Counted from the first letter of the stretch, positions 45,645 through 55,524 are shown. The stretch: 64,000 nt of DNA from Paraburkholderia antibiotica (GCF_012927125.1 NZ_JABBFZ010000004.1:310001-374000); one strand, 5' to 3'. Translations and numbers: made by a program. Notes: generated by a model from the sequence alone, not told the origin.

Positions 45645-46331
45645 TTACGCGAGCCGCCCCGCATCGATCGTCACCGTCGTGTCGCAGCGGCGCGCGAGTT
45701 CGATGTCGTGCGTGACGAGCACCAGCGTCGCGCCATGCGCGCGATTCATCTCGAACATCAGATCGATCACCGCGTGGCCGGTGGCGGCATCGAGACTGCC
45801 AGTGGGTTCGTCGGCGAACAGGATCGCCGGACGCGTGACAAACGCCCGGGCCAACGCGACGCGCTGCTGCTCGCCGCCGGATAGCAACTTTGGATAATGA
45901 CCAGTGCGCTGCCCGAGCCCGACCTGTTCGAGCAACTCTCTCGCACGCTGCGCCGCTTCGCGCGTACCGATGCCGCCTTGCAGTTCGAGTGGCAGCGTGA
46001 CGTTTTCGAGCGCGGTCAGATGCGGCATCAATTGAAACGACTGGAACACGAAGCCAACCGAGCCGCTGCGCAACGCGGCGCGACCGTCTTCGTCCAGCTC
46101 GCCGAGCTCGCGGCCGAGCAGCCGAACCGAGCCCGCGCTCGCACTGTCCAATCCCGCGAGCAAGCCGAGCAGCGTAGACTTGCCCGACCCGGATGCACCG
46201 ACGATCGCCACGCTGCTGCCCGCGTCGATGGCGAGATCGATGTCGTCGAGAATCGTCAGTTCGCCCGTTGCATCCTTAACCCTCTTGCACAAACCCCGCA
46301 CTTCAATGACTGGATCAGTTCTGTTTGGCAT
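45645..46331 (-). CDS. ybbA: ABC transporter ATP-binding protein, YbbA/LolD type
   Basis: A 228-residue MacB-family ATPase. Seen: Walker A GASGSGKST, Q-loop FVFQSFQLMPHLTALENV, signature LLSGGEQQRVALARA, Walker B ILFADEPTGSLD and the H-loop VTHDIELARRC. Such ATPases power mechanotransmission or lipoprotein-release transporters. In E. coli ybbA is divergent from tesA and followed by the permease ybbP; here the divergence is kept but no permease gene follows, pgi does. MPNRTDPVIEV matches the family N-terminus; a longer start at 46361 has a partial GAGG. The start codon interlocks with that of tesA. Confidence 0.9.
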   Translation of the reverse strand: MPNRTDPVIEVRGLCKRVKDATGELTILDDIDLAIDAGSSVAIVGASGSGKSTLLGLLAGLDSASAGSVRLLGRELGELDEDGRAALRSGSVGFVFQSFQLMPHLTALENVTLPLELQGGIGTREAAQRARELLEQVGLGQRTGHYPKLLSGGEQQRVALARAFVTRPAILFADEPTGSLDAATGHAVIDLMFEMNRAHGATLVLVTHDIELARRCDTTVTIDAGRLA

Positions 46332-47034
46332 GGTGAAGCGTAGGTTGAACGTGCGCGCCATCGCCCCTCGCGCCGCGGTACTGACCGCGGCATTCGGCGC
46401 GACCGTGATGGCCGCCGCGCTGGTTTCGTGGCCCTTGCCGGTTCATGCGGCGAATCCGCCTGAACCCGCGAAGCCGGTGATCGTCGTGCTCGGCGACAGC
46501 ATCTCCGCCGAATACGGCCTGCCCCGCGATACGGGCTGGGTAGCGTTGATGCGTCAGCGTCTCGCTGAAGAGCGCATCGATTATAGCGTCGCCAATGCGA
46601 GCATCAGCGGCGATACGACGAGCGGCGGACGTGCGCGCCTGCCCGCGCTGATGGAGCGATTGAAGCCGCGCATCGTGATCGTCGAGCTCGGCGCCAACGA
46701 CGCGTTGCGCGGCGTGCCGCTCTCCACGACCGAAGACAACCTGCGCACGATCATCGAACAGGCGCAGCAGGGTCATGCGAAGGTCGTGCTCGTCGGCATG
46801 TACGTACCGCCCAATTACGGCCCTGACTATACGCAAAAGTTCCACGGGCTCTATGGGCAGTTGTCGAAGGAATTCCGCCTGCCGCTCGTGCCGTTCCTGC
46901 TCGCCGGCATCGCGGATAAACCCGACATGTTCCAGGCCGATCAGATCCATCCGAACCAGCAGGCACAGCCCGTGCTACTCAACAACGTGTGGCCCACTAT
47001 CAAGCCACTTCTTCGCACAAGTTCGCCGCACTGA
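46330..47034 (+). CDS. tesA: SGNH lysophospholipase/arylesterase TesA
   Basis: About 234 residues with a signal peptide (MVKRRLNVRAIAPRAAVLTA... ending VSWPLPVHA) and the SGNH hydrolase blocks: GDSISAEYGL with the nucleophile Ser, the Gly block in SISGDTTSGG, GANDALRG with Asn, and DQIHPNQQAQ with the Asp and His. TesA is a periplasmic thioesterase, arylesterase and lysophospholipase. The ATG at 46330 overlaps the start codon of the opposite ATPase gene; an alternative ATG is 24 bases upstream (46306) and would lie inside that gene. Neither has a clear ribosome-binding site. Confidence 0.9.
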   Translation: MVKRRLNVRAIAPRAAVLTAAFGATVMAAALVSWPLPVHAANPPEPAKPVIVVLGDSISAEYGLPRDTGWVALMRQRLAEERIDYSVANASISGDTTSGGRARLPALMERLKPRIVIVELGANDALRGVPLSTTEDNLRTIIEQAQQGHAKVVLVGMYVPPNYGPDYTQKFHGLYGQLSKEFRLPLVPFLLAGIADKPDMFQADQIHPNQQAQPVLLNNVWPTIKPLLRTSSPH

Positions 47035-47150
47035 AAACCTGCTAACAACTTGTTTCCGGAACTTGGGGAACGCGGATCGCCAGGCTGTTGCGACATCTTC
47101 GCAATCCCGTGCCACCCAGCTCATTCTTGAGCGACTTCTGAGGAGATAAC

Positions 47151-47498
47151 GTGAAATATTTACCGTTAATCGCTTTGACTGTAGCCCTCTCGGCTTGCGC
47201 CGCCCAACCGCCTGCCGGCGTTCAATCGGTCGGTCAAAGCCAGCAGCCACCGCGTGCCGTCGCCAGCTGCATTGCGCAGAAATGGGCGGACGCCTCGCAA
47301 CAACAGGTGGTCTCGCAAAACACGCTCGCCAACGATCAGGCGATGGACGTCTACGTGCCGGGCCAGCAGCCGCCTAACGGCGCGGCCGCGGTCGTGCGCC
47401 CGTCGTACACCGGCAAGGGTACCTGGGTCGGCTTCCGCGCGGGCACTGGTGGTGCGGGTAACAGCAACGCGACCGGCGCGATCAGCGGCTGTTTGTGA
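47151..47498 (+). CDS. Small lipoprotein of unknown function
   Basis: A 115-residue protein starting at GTG with GAGGAG seven bases upstream. The N-terminus MKYLPLIALTVALSAC is a lipoprotein signal (lipobox LSAC, Cys16). The mature part is Gln/Gly/Ala-rich (VASCIAQKWADAS, VVRPSYTGKGTWVGFRAG) with a last Cys two residues from the end, which could pair with Cys in ASCIAQ. I do not recognise a characterised family. It lies 116 bp after tesA and is closed by a strong terminator. Confidence 0.8.
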   Translation: MKYLPLIALTVALSACAAQPPAGVQSVGQSQQPPRAVASCIAQKWADASQQQVVSQNTLANDQAMDVYVPGQQPPNGAAAVVRPSYTGKGTWVGFRAGTGGAGNSNATGAISGCL

Positions 47499-47623
47499 GG
47501 TTGCTGCTTGTGAGGTGGCGATGCGAGTGAGGTAACGGTAGTCAGCGGCACAGTATTCAGTATTGCCACTCTCTCTTGCGCTTCCTTGCTTCGTTGTCGT
47601 TCGTCTGGTGCAGATGCCAGACG

Positions 47624-47655
47624 AAAAAAAGCCCCGCGATTGCGGGGCTTTTTTT
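47624..47655. terminator. Bidirectional terminator between the lipoprotein gene and ppiD
   Basis: Seven A, GCCCCGC (47631-47637), loop GATT, GCGGGGC (47642-47648), seven T. Convergent genes on both sides can use it. Confidence 0.92.
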
Positions 47656-47700
47656 GACTATCAATCCTGCTTGCTGAACTGCGGCCTGCTGAACTGCGGC

Positions 47701-49635
47701 TTACTGATCCGCGGTCTGCGCCGCGCTATCGAGCGAGCCGTAGAACTTCACCTTCGAACGCTCGCGCAGCGCCTTCATGTAGGCCTCGACTTGCGACTGC
47801 GCATCGACCTGCGCAATCTGCTGCTGCGCCGCGGCGAGATGCTGTTGATCAACCGCTGCAGCCGGCAGGACCTGGTTCACGCGATAGATCGCATAACCGT
47901 CGTCGCCGAGATCGACACCCACATACGCCGGCAACTTTTGCGGATCCGCCTTGTAGATTGCACTCAGTGCGGCGGGCGGCACGCCCTGCGTATCGTTACG
48001 CGACACCTTCAGCGGCGACGAGAACCCGGCGGTCGTCTTCGACTTCTGGAACTCGGCCAGCTTCGCCACGCCGTCTTTTTGCGCCGCTTCTTTCGATTGC
48101 GCGGCGATCACGCGCTGACGCACCGCGTCCTTCACCGCGTCGAATGCCGGCACGGCGGCGGGCTTGTAGTCGGTAACGCGCGCGGCGATCAGCGTGTTGT
48201 TGCCGACGTCGATGGCCTGCGTGTTGTTGCGCGCCGTCACGGCGTCGTTCGCGAACACGGCCGCGAGGAACTTCGCGTTGTTCAGCGGGCTGTCGGGCGC
48301 GAGCTTCGGATCCGGCTGCGGCGTGACCGTCGTGGTCTGGATCTGCAGCTTGAACTTGTCGGCGGCCGGCTGCAGGCTCTTCGCCTTTTCGTAGACAATC
48401 GACGTGAACGCTTCCGAGTTGTCGGTGAACGCCTTGGTGGCGAGCTGCGTCTTCAGATCTCGCGCGATCTGCTCTTTCACTTCGTCGAACGACTTCGTCA
48501 CCGCCGGCTTCACGTCCGTGACCTTGACGATGTGGAAGCCGAAGTCGCTCTGCACGATGCCGCTGATCTCGTCCTTCTTCAGCGCGAACACCGCGTCGTC
48601 GAATGCCTGACCGCCCGCGATCATGCCGCGACCGAAGTAACCGAGGTCGCCGCCCTTCGATGCCGAGCCCGGGTCCTGCGAGTTCTGCTGCGCGATCTGC
48701 GCGAACTGATCCGGATGCGCCTTGACCTGGGCGAGCAATTCCTCGGCTTTCTGCTTTGCCTTGGCCTTGTCGGCCGCGCTCGCATCCTTCGGTGCCGCGA
48801 TCAGGATGTGGCTCGCGCGCACTTCGCCTTCGGTGCGGAAATGCGCGATGTTGTCGTCGTAGAACTTCTTCAGATCGGCGTCGGTCGGCGCAGCCGATGC
48901 GGCCAGCGTGGCCGGCGACATCACCAGATACTGGATCGTCGCGGTAGCCGGCGTCGCGAAGTCGTTGCGGTGCGCGTCGAAATAGGCTTGCAATTGCGCA
49001 TCGGTCGGCTGGATCTGAGCGGCATAGTCGTGCGGATGGAACACGATGCCCTGCACCTCACGCTGCTGTTCGGCAAGCTCGGTCAGATGCTGCGCGAGCG
49101 TCTTCGACGTGAACGCGCTGCCCTGGATGCCCGCCGGCAGTTGCTGCATCGCCAGGCTGTAACGCACGCGCTCGTCGTATTGATCGGGCGTCATGCCCTG
49201 CATCGCGAGCAGCTGCTTGTAGCGTTCGACATCGATCGAACCGTCGGGATTCTTCAGCGACGAGATCACCGGGTCGGCCAACAGCGAGCGACGCACGGCG
49301 GCGTCCGAAGCGGTCAGATGCAGACGTTGCGTTTCGTCGGCCAGCACACGCTGCTCGATCATGCCGTCGAGCATCTGACGACGACGCTCGGGCGTATCGA
49401 ACGTCTTCATGTCGAACTGCGCGCCGAGCATCTGCCGCGCACGATCGAGCTGCTGACGCATCGCGTCGTCGTACTCGGCACGCGTGATCTTGTGGCCGTT
49501 GACACTCGCGACGTTTGCACTTTCGTCAAAGAAGCCGCGGAAACCCTGAATACCCACGAAACCCAACCCCGGCAAAATGACGAGGATGAGCATGAACATC
49601 ATCAGGCGCTGGTGATTGCGGAAAAAATCGAGCAT
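47701..49635 (-). CDS. ppiD: Membrane-anchored periplasmic folding factor PpiD
   Basis: A 644-residue protein with one N-terminal membrane helix (LMMFMLILVILPGLGFVGIQGF), a SurA-like N-terminal region, a central parvulin domain at about 268-365 (VRASHILIAAPKDASAADKAK, GGDLGYFGRGMIAGGQAFDDAVFALKKDEISGIVQSDFGFHIVKVTD) and a C-terminal helical part. PpiD binds SecYEG and newly exported proteins. It is the last gene of the conserved quality-control block and lies 51 bp past the tRNA terminator, so it needs its own promoter between 49636 and 49720 or readthrough. Confidence 0.95.
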   Translation of the reverse strand: MLDFFRNHQRLMMFMLILVILPGLGFVGIQGFRGFFDESANVASVNGHKITRAEYDDAMRQQLDRARQMLGAQFDMKTFDTPERRRQMLDGMIEQRVLADETQRLHLTASDAAVRRSLLADPVISSLKNPDGSIDVERYKQLLAMQGMTPDQYDERVRYSLAMQQLPAGIQGSAFTSKTLAQHLTELAEQQREVQGIVFHPHDYAAQIQPTDAQLQAYFDAHRNDFATPATATIQYLVMSPATLAASAAPTDADLKKFYDDNIAHFRTEGEVRASHILIAAPKDASAADKAKAKQKAEELLAQVKAHPDQFAQIAQQNSQDPGSASKGGDLGYFGRGMIAGGQAFDDAVFALKKDEISGIVQSDFGFHIVKVTDVKPAVTKSFDEVKEQIARDLKTQLATKAFTDNSEAFTSIVYEKAKSLQPAADKFKLQIQTTTVTPQPDPKLAPDSPLNNAKFLAAVFANDAVTARNNTQAIDVGNNTLIAARVTDYKPAAVPAFDAVKDAVRQRVIAAQSKEAAQKDGVAKLAEFQKSKTTAGFSSPLKVSRNDTQGVPPAALSAIYKADPQKLPAYVGVDLGDDGYAIYRVNQVLPAAAVDQQHLAAAQQQIAQVDAQSQVEAYMKALRERSKVKFYGSLDSAAQTADQ

Positions 49636-49685
49636 GCGTGAGGGGTGCCAAAGACAGAACGCCCGATCTTACAACAGCGGGCAAT

Positions 49686-49712
49686 AAAAAAGGCGAACCG
49701 GAGTTCGCCTTT
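49686..49712 (-). terminator. Terminator after tRNA-Asp
   Basis: AGGCGAAC (49691-49698), loop CGGA, GTTCGCCT (49703-49710); the A-run at 49686-49690 gives the U-tract on the minus strand. Confidence 0.8.
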
Positions 49713-49721
49713 CGTGGATAC

Positions 49722-49798
49722 TGGCGGAGTGGACGGGACTCGAACCCGCGACCCCCGGCGTGACAGGCCGGTATTCTAACCGACTGAACTACCACTCC
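49722..49798 (-). tRNA. tRNA-Asp (anticodon GTC)
   Basis: A 77-nt cloverleaf: acceptor GGAGTGG/CCACTCC, D-loop with AGTCGGTTAGA, anticodon loop CCTGTCAC, T-arm GGGTTCGAGTCCC, and an encoded CCA end. It is downstream of tRNA-Val with 54 bases between. Confidence 0.97.
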
Positions 49799-49852
49799 TT
49801 ATACTGCGCGTTGCTACATTCGCTGCTGAAACACTGTTGCCGAATCTGAAAC

Positions 49853-49928
49853 TGGTGGGTGCTGAGAGGCTCGAACTCCCGACCTACGCCTTGTAAGGGC
49901 GCCGCTCTACCAACTGAGCTAAGCACCC
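49853..49928 (-). tRNA. tRNA-Val (anticodon TAC)
   Basis: A 76-nt cloverleaf: acceptor GGGTGCT/AGCACCC, D-loop AGTTGGTAGAG, anticodon loop CTTACAA, T-arm GGGAGTTCGAGCCTC and encoded CCA. It starts 54 bases after the hupB stop with no terminator between, so hupB and the two tRNAs may be one transcript. Confidence 0.97.
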
Positions 49929-49982
49929 GTTTCATGATTCAGTGCTTTTGCCGCTCAACGTGTTTCTCAAGCAGCAAGCCCA

Positions 49983-50255
49983 TTAGTTTAGCGCATCCTT
50001 CAGCGCTTTGCCAGGCCTAAATTTAGGAACTTTCGCTGCCTTGATTTTGATGGCGGCGCCGGTGCGTGGATTGCGTCCCGTGCGAGCCGTGCGCTTGCCG
50101 ACCGCGAACGTACCAAAGCCAACCAGGGTCACCGAACCACCCTTCTTCAACGTGCTCTTGACGCCGGCAATTACGGCGTCGAGTGCGCGACCGGCTGCGG
50201 CTTTCGAAATGTCGGCCTGCTGTGCAATGTGATCGATCAATTCTGTTTTATTCAT
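49983..50255 (-). CDS. hupB: DNA-binding protein HU-beta
   Basis: A 90-residue HU of standard length: [55 protein letters not shown] with the DNA-intercalating Pro in RNPRTG, and a C-terminal [16 protein letters not shown]. It bends and compacts DNA. ATG 50255 gives the exact HU N-terminus; 16 upstream in-frame residues are not part of the family. A near-consensus promoter lies at 50342-50370, and lon precedes it, as is usual. Confidence 0.97.
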   Translation of the reverse strand: MNKTELIDHIAQQADISKAAAGRALDAVIAGVKSTLKKGGSVTLVGFGTFAVGKRTARTGRNPRTGAAIKIKAAKVPKFRPGKALKDALN

Positions 50256-50341
50256 TCCAACCCCCGTGTGTTTGTTCGCAATCTCGATGGTGCTTTCCAG
50301 CACCTGACTCCTCGCGGCCGGCCGTCATGCCGGGCCGACTC

Positions 50342-50370
50342 ATTAGAAGTGGCCTGAAACCGAGTGTCAA
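50342..50370 (-). promoter_or_regulatory. Sigma-70 promoter of hupB
   Basis: Minus-strand TTGACA (50365-50370), 17-base spacer, TCTAAT (50342-50347), 87 bases upstream of hupB. It is one of the best promoter matches in the window. Confidence 0.7.
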
Positions 50371-50552
50371 CAAGGGTTGAGCCTGATCGGAGCGGTTTTA
50401 GAAGGATGCTTTTATCACCGGATATTGCAACGGAAAGGGAGCCGCCGCGACGATGCCTCATGTGTGTTCTGCTTCGCCTGGAATGTGGGAATATCATCGA
50501 CGTCATCGACCGAATGGACTTGCGTGATGCATCACGCAACCGTTCAGGCAAT
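50371..50552. other. Upstream part of the lon-hupB spacer
   Basis: No gene. It lies between the lon terminator and the hupB promoter and shows only a few short repeats, such as TGATGCATCA around 50524-50533, a palindrome. Confidence 0.4.
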
Positions 50553-50585
50553 AAAAAACCCGCGGCCTTGACCGCGGGTTTTTTG
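50553..50585 (-). terminator. Terminator of lon
   Basis: CCCGCGG (50560-50566), loop CCTTGA, CCGCGGG (50573-50579), flanked by A-run (50554-50559) and T-run (50580-50585), so it works from either strand; on the minus strand it ends lon. Confidence 0.9.
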
Positions 50586-50645
50586 CTTCAGCGAGCAACT
50601 ACGTTACTGCTGGATGCTTCAGCGCATTTTCATGCGCATCACACT

Positions 50646-53066
50646 TCAGTGCTTCACGACTTCCGTTGCGGCGTCCTTGCCCGGCTCCGCCGCGACGGGC
50701 GCGGACGGCTTCGGTTCTTCTTCCGGCAACGGCTGCGGCACACGTTCGAGCGCGAGTTCGAGCACCTTGTCGATCCAGCGGACCGGCACGATTTCGATCG
50801 CGTTCTTCACGTTGTCCGGAATCTCCGTCAGATCCTTGACGTTCTCTTCCGGAATCAGCACGAGCTTGATGCCACCGCGATGCGCCGCGAGCAGCTTCTC
50901 CTTCAGGCCGCCGATCGGCAGGACTTCACCACGCAACGTGATTTCGCCCGTCATCGCGACGTCGGCACGCACCGGGATACCGGTCAACACCGACACCAGC
51001 GCGGTCGTCATCGCGATACCGGCCGAAGGACCGTCCTTCGGCGTCGCGCCTTCCGGCACGTGAATGTGAATGTCCTGCTTCTCGAACGCTTCGTCCTTGA
51101 TGCCAAGACGACGCGAACGCGAACGCACGACCGAGCGCGCCGCTTCGACGGATTCCTTCATCACGTCGCCGAGCGAACCCGTGCGGATCACATTGCCCTT
51201 GCCCGGCATCACCGCGGCTTCGATAGTCAGCAGATCGCCGCCCACTTCCGTCCACGCGAGACCCGTGACCTGGCCCACCTGATTTTCCTTCGCAGCCAGA
51301 CCGAAGTCGTACTTGCGCACGCCGAGGAAGGTGTCGAGATTGCTGCCGTCGACCTTCACCGCGCCTTCAGCCTTCTTCAGCAGAAGCATCTTCACGACCT
51401 TGCGGCAGATCTTCGACACTTCACGCTCGAGCGAACGCACGCCCGCTTCACGCGTGTAGTAGCGAATGATGTCGCGGATCGCGCTTTCGGTCACTTCGAT
51501 CTCGCCATCCTTGAGACCGTTGTTCTTCTTCTGCTTCGGCAACAGGTAACGCTGCGCGATACTGACCTTCTCGTCTTCCGTGTAGCCCGACAGACGGATC
51601 ACTTCCATCCGGTCGAGCAGCGGCGGCGGAATGTTCAGCGAGTTCGACGTCGCCACGAACATCACGTCCGACAGGTCGAAATCGACTTCGACGTAGTGGT
51701 CCGCAAACGTATGGTTCTGTTCCGGATCGAGCACTTCCAGCAGCGCTGACGACGGATCGCCGCGGAAATCCTGTCCCATCTTGTCGACTTCGTCGAGCAG
51801 GAAGAGCGGATTGCGCACGCCGACCTTGGTCAGGCTCTGCAGGATCTTGCCCGGCATCGAACCGATGTACGTACGACGATGGCCGCGAATCTCGGCTTCG
51901 TCACGCACGCCGCCCAACGCCATGCGCACGAACTTGCGGTTCGTCGCACGTGCGATCGACTGGCCGAGCGAGGTCTTACCGACACCCGGGGGCCCAACGA
52001 GGCACAGGATCGGCGCTTTGACCTTGTCGACACGTTGCTGGACCGCGAGATACTCGAGAATGCGTTCCTTCACCTTCTCGAGACCGAAGTGGTCCTCGTC
52101 GAGCACGCGTTCCGCATTCGACAGGTCGTTGTTGACCTTGCTCTTCTTGCGCCACGGCAAGCCGATCAGCGTGTCGATGTAGTTACGCACGACCGTCGCT
52201 TCAGCCGACATCGGCGACATCAGCTTGAGCTTCTTCAACTCGGCGTCGGCCTTCTTCTTCGCTTCCTTCGGCATGCGCGCAGCCGTGATGCGCTTCTCGA
52301 GTTCTTCGAGATCCGCACCTTCTTCGCCTTCGCCGAGTTCCTTCTGGATCGCCTTGACCTGCTCGTTCAGGTAGTACTCGCGCTGGCTCTTCTCCATCTG
52401 ACGCTTCACGCGCCCACGGATACGCTTTTCGACCTGCAGGATGTCGATCTCGGCTTCGAGTTGCGCGAGCAGATGCTCGAGACGCTCGATGACCGGGAAC
52501 ATTTCGAGGATGTGCTGCTTCTGGTCGAGCTTGAGCGGCAGATGCGCGGCGATCGTGTCGGCCAGACGGCCAGCCTCGTCGATACCCGACAGCGACGTCA
52601 GGATCTCCGGCGGGATCTTCTTGTTCAGCTTCACATACTGGTCGAACTGCGACACGATCGCGCGACGCAGCGCTTCGGTTTCAGCGCTGTCGGCGTGGTC
52701 GGGTTCGAGCGGCATGACTTCGCACGAGAACTGCGTTTCCTGTTCTTCGATGGAAAGCGTCTTCGCGCGTTGCAAGCCTTCGACGAGCACCTTCACGGTA
52801 CCGTCGGGCAGCTTCAGCATCTGCAGGATGTTGGCGATACACCCTACTTCGTACATGTCCTTTTCGGTCGGCTCATCTTTCGCAGCCGTTTTCTGGGCGA
52901 CGAGCATGATGTGCTTGCCGCCTTCCATCGCTGCTTCGAGAGCCTTGATCGACTTCGGGCGGCCTACGAAGAGCGGAATCACCATGTGCGGGAAGACGAC
53001 TACGTCGCGCAGCGGGAGCAGCGGCAGCGTAATGCGTTCCGGCGGAAGGAGTTGGGTTCCTGACAT
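50646..53066 (-). CDS. lon: ATP-dependent protease La
   Basis: An 806-residue LonA: N-terminal substrate-binding domain ([26 protein letters not shown]), coiled region, AAA+ domain with Walker [16 protein letters not shown] and Walker [13 protein letters not shown], and the C-terminal Ser-Lys protease with Ser681 in DGPSAGIAM and Lys near 724 in [14 protein letters not shown]. It degrades misfolded and regulatory proteins. The C-terminal tail after 775 is Pro/Glu/Ala-rich. Upstream (53148-53181) is a 17-bp tandem repeat. A classical heat-shock promoter was not recognised. Confidence 0.98.
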   Translation of the reverse strand: MSGTQLLPPERITLPLLPLRDVVVFPHMVIPLFVGRPKSIKALEAAMEGGKHIMLVAQKTAAKDEPTEKDMYEVGCIANILQMLKLPDGTVKVLVEGLQRAKTLSIEEQETQFSCEVMPLEPDHADSAETEALRRAIVSQFDQYVKLNKKIPPEILTSLSGIDEAGRLADTIAAHLPLKLDQKQHILEMFPVIERLEHLLAQLEAEIDILQVEKRIRGRVKRQMEKSQREYYLNEQVKAIQKELGEGEEGADLEELEKRITAARMPKEAKKKADAELKKLKLMSPMSAEATVVRNYIDTLIGLPWRKKSKVNNDLSNAERVLDEDHFGLEKVKERILEYLAVQQRVDKVKAPILCLVGPPGVGKTSLGQSIARATNRKFVRMALGGVRDEAEIRGHRRTYIGSMPGKILQSLTKVGVRNPLFLLDEVDKMGQDFRGDPSSALLEVLDPEQNHTFADHYVEVDFDLSDVMFVATSNSLNIPPPLLDRMEVIRLSGYTEDEKVSIAQRYLLPKQKKNNGLKDGEIEVTESAIRDIIRYYTREAGVRSLEREVSKICRKVVKMLLLKKAEGAVKVDGSNLDTFLGVRKYDFGLAAKENQVGQVTGLAWTEVGGDLLTIEAAVMPGKGNVIRTGSLGDVMKESVEAARSVVRSRSRRLGIKDEAFEKQDIHIHVPEGATPKDGPSAGIAMTTALVSVLTGIPVRADVAMTGEITLRGEVLPIGGLKEKLLAAHRGGIKLVLIPEENVKDLTEIPDNVKNAIEIVPVRWIDKVLELALERVPQPLPEEEPKPSAPVAAEPGKDAATEVVKH

Positions 53067-53147
53067 TTCATTTCCCCATGAGTGGAATCAGTTCGTTCGA
53101 TAGGTAAGGCCAGCAGAAAATATTGCAAGCCTTCGCGTGTGGGAAAA

Positions 53148-53181
53148 GTTCAATGACTCCGAAGGTTCAGTGACTCCATAG
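53148..53181. repeat. 17-bp tandem repeat in the lon upstream region
   Basis: GTTCAATGACTCCGAAG (53148-53164) and GTTCAGTGACTCCATAG (53165-53181), 14 of 17 identical, lie 82-115 bases upstream of lon. On the minus strand each copy ends in TGAAC, so the repeat may duplicate a -35-like or operator element. Confidence 0.65.
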
Positions 53182-53212
53182 TGAAAACAACCAAACTGAT
53201 CACACGATAAAC

Positions 53213-53249
53213 GAAAAAGCCGTTCACGTCGCCATGAACGGCCTTTTTT
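53213..53249 (-). terminator. Terminator of clpX
   Basis: GCCGTTCA (53219-53226), 8-base loop, TGAACGGC (53235-53242), with A-run 53214-53218 and T-run 53244-53249; it ends clpX on the minus strand. Confidence 0.88.
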
Positions 53250-53266
53250 GCAGAATCCGAAGCCGA

Positions 53267-54538
53267 TCAGTTCGAACCCGCGACCTTCGGCGCGTCTTCG
53301 TAGATCAGCAGCGGTTTGCCGTCGCCGTCGATGACGTTGTCGTCGATGATGACCTTGCTGACGCCTTTCATTTGCGGCAGGTCATACATCACTTCGAGCA
53401 ACGCCTGTTCCAGAATCGAGCGCAGGCCCCGCGCACCGGTCTTGCGGCGAATCGCCTTGCGAGCGACAGCCTGCAGCGCGGCCGGACGGATTTCGAGTTC
53501 GACACGCTCCATGTTGAAGAGCTTGTGGTACTGCTTGACCAGCGCGTTCTTCGGTTCGACGAGGATCTTCATGAGCGCCGCTTCGTCGAGCTTGCCGAGC
53601 GTGGCGACCACCGGCAGACGGCCGATCAGTTCCGGAATCAAACCGAACTTGATCAGGTCTTCCGGCTCCACTTCGCGCAGCACTTCGCCCGCGTCGCGGT
53701 CCTGCTTGCTCTTCACGCTCGCGCCGAAGCCGATACCGGTCTTCTCGGTACGATCGACGATAACCTTTTCGAGACCGTCGAAAGCACCGCCGCAGATGAA
53801 CAGGATGTTGGTCGTGTCGACCTGGATGAAGTCCTGGTTCGGATGCTTACGACCGCCTTGCGGCGGCACCGACGCCATCGTGCCTTCGACCAGCTTCAGC
53901 AGCGCCTGCTGCACACCCTCGCCCGACACGTCGCGCGTGATGGACGGGTTGTCGGACTTGCGGCTGATCTTGTCGATTTCGTCGATGTAGACAATGCCGC
54001 GCTGGGCCTTGTCGACTTCGTAATTACAATTCTGCAGCAGCTTCTGGATAATGTTCTCGACGTCTTCGCCGACATAGCCGGCTTCCGTCAGCGTGGTTGC
54101 ATCGGCAATCACGAACGGCACGTTCAGAAGGCGCGCGAGCGTCTGTGCGAGCAGCGTCTTGCCGGAACCGGTCGGGCCGATCAGCAGGATGTTGCTCTTC
54201 GACAGCTCGATTTCGTCCTTCTTGTCGAGATGCTTGAGGCGCTTGTAGTGGTTGTAGACCGCGACCGCGAGGATCTTCTTCGCGCGTTCCTGACCGATCA
54301 CGTACTGGTCGAGAATTTCGCGGATTTCCTGCGGAGTCGGCAGGTCGGACTTGGACAAGCCCGCCTCGATACCCGCGCCTGCAGCTTCGTCGCGGATGAT
54401 TTCGTTGCACAGGTCGATACATTCATCGCAGATGAACACCGACGGGCCAGCGATCAGTTTCTTGACCTCATGCTGGCTCTTGCCGCAAAACGAGCAATAC
54501 AACAGCTTTTCGCTGTTAGACCCTTTCTTGTCCGCCAT
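53267..54538 (-). CDS. clpX: ATP-dependent protease ATPase subunit ClpX
   Basis: A 423-residue ClpX. The N-terminal C4 zinc finger ([18 protein letters not shown], then [10 protein letters not shown]) binds adaptors. The AAA+ domain has Walker [16 protein letters not shown], Walker [28 protein letters not shown], and an IGF-type loop region ([10 protein letters not shown]) that docks on ClpP. It unfolds tagged proteins for ClpP. It follows clpP by 197 bp, with no terminator recognised between, so cotranscription is possible. Confidence 0.98.
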   Translation of the reverse strand: MADKKGSNSEKLLYCSFCGKSQHEVKKLIAGPSVFICDECIDLCNEIIRDEAAGAGIEAGLSKSDLPTPQEIREILDQYVIGQERAKKILAVAVYNHYKRLKHLDKKDEIELSKSNILLIGPTGSGKTLLAQTLARLLNVPFVIADATTLTEAGYVGEDVENIIQKLLQNCNYEVDKAQRGIVYIDEIDKISRKSDNPSITRDVSGEGVQQALLKLVEGTMASVPPQGGRKHPNQDFIQVDTTNILFICGGAFDGLEKVIVDRTEKTGIGFGASVKSKQDRDAGEVLREVEPEDLIKFGLIPELIGRLPVVATLGKLDEAALMKILVEPKNALVKQYHKLFNMERVELEIRPAALQAVARKAIRRKTGARGLRSILEQALLEVMYDLPQMKGVSKVIIDDNVIDGDGKPLLIYEDAPKVAGSN

Positions 54539-54735
54539 AGATGTGTGAGCCTCCGGACACTGAATTACATGATACGCCGTTTGCCCCCGCCTCGCAGTTT
54601 GGGCAAGACGGGGCTAGTGAGCAGGATGACGGCGCTTGCCGCAGACGCCCGGACGGATGTTGATGATTTCACAACCGGCCCGATGGCGGTTTCGCCCCGA
54701 TTTCGAGCAAAACAGCGGGGCAAAACCGTACCAGA

Positions 54736-55389
54736 TCAAGGACGCTTGTGCGCCACCTGGTCGACGAGGCCATAGGCTTGCGCGTCGTCGCCGGACATGA
54801 AATTGTCACGGTCGGTGTCGCGCGCAATGCGCTCGACGGGCTGACCCGTATGATGTGCAAGCAGATGATTCAGCCGATCCTTCAAATACAGGATTTCGCG
54901 CGCCTGAATCTCGATGTCCGATGCCTGGCCGCGCGCGCCGCCGAGCGGCTGGTGAATCATCACGCGCGAGTTCGGCAGCGCGAAACGCTTGCCCTTTGCG
55001 CCGGCCGCGAGCAGGAACGCGCCCATGCTTGCCGCGAGACCCATGCACAACGTCGAGACGTCCGGCTTGATGAACTGCATCGTATCGTAAATCGCCATAC
55101 CCGCCGACACGGAGCCGCCCGGGCTATTGATATAGAAATAGATGTCCTTGTCCGGATTCTCGCTCTCGAGGAACAGCATCTGCGCGACCACCAGATTGGC
55201 CGTCTGGTCGTTCACTTCGCCCACGAGGAACACGATGCGTTCCTTCAGCAGACGCGAATAAATATCATACGAGCGCTCGCCCCGGCCGCTCGTTTCCACG
55301 ACGATCGGCACCAGACCGAGTGCCTGCGCTTCGAGATCCCGGGACGACTGGGAGGTCAACGTGTCCAGCATTTGGGCGCGAAAGGTCAT
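54736..55389 (-). CDS. clpP: ATP-dependent Clp protease proteolytic subunit
   Basis: A 217-residue ClpP with the catalytic triad Ser121 ([12 protein letters not shown]), His146 ([10 protein letters not shown]) and Asp195 ([10 protein letters not shown]), ten residues offset from E. coli numbering. The N-terminal propeptide-like part ([18 protein letters not shown]) is longer than in many species. AAGGA nine bases upstream supports the ATG. The tig terminator lies 135 bp upstream, so clpP has its own promoter in 55390-55524. Confidence 0.98.
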   Translation of the reverse strand: MTFRAQMLDTLTSQSSRDLEAQALGLVPIVVETSGRGERSYDIYSRLLKERIVFLVGEVNDQTANLVVAQMLFLESENPDKDIYFYINSPGGSVSAGMAIYDTMQFIKPDVSTLCMGLAASMGAFLLAAGAKGKRFALPNSRVMIHQPLGGARGQASDIEIQAREILYLKDRLNHLLAHHTGQPVERIARDTDRDNFMSGDDAQAYGLVDQVAHKRP

Positions 55390-55524
55390 GCAATGGATCC
55401 TTGTCTGGAAATGTTCTGAATATTAGATGCTGGACACAGGTTGGTGCGGCAAACCCGTATTCAAGAGCCGGTCTCTCTCGCGCCGCGCGCACCGCGTTCG
55501 GTACGCCACGCTTCCTTGCGACAC

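Noticed and set aside
46306..46330. A frameshift or assembly error at the tesA/ABC junction
   Set aside because: Both frames are intact with normal N-termini; tight divergent overlap explains the sequence.
47563..49641. A 692-codon open frame opposite ppiD
   Set aside because: Crosses the terminator at 47624-47655 and has no recognisable protein; ppiD on the minus strand is complete.
49700..49960. A genomic island inserted at tRNA-Asp or tRNA-Val
   Set aside because: Both tRNA ends are followed by the conserved ppiD and hupB genes; there is no integrase or duplicated tRNA end.
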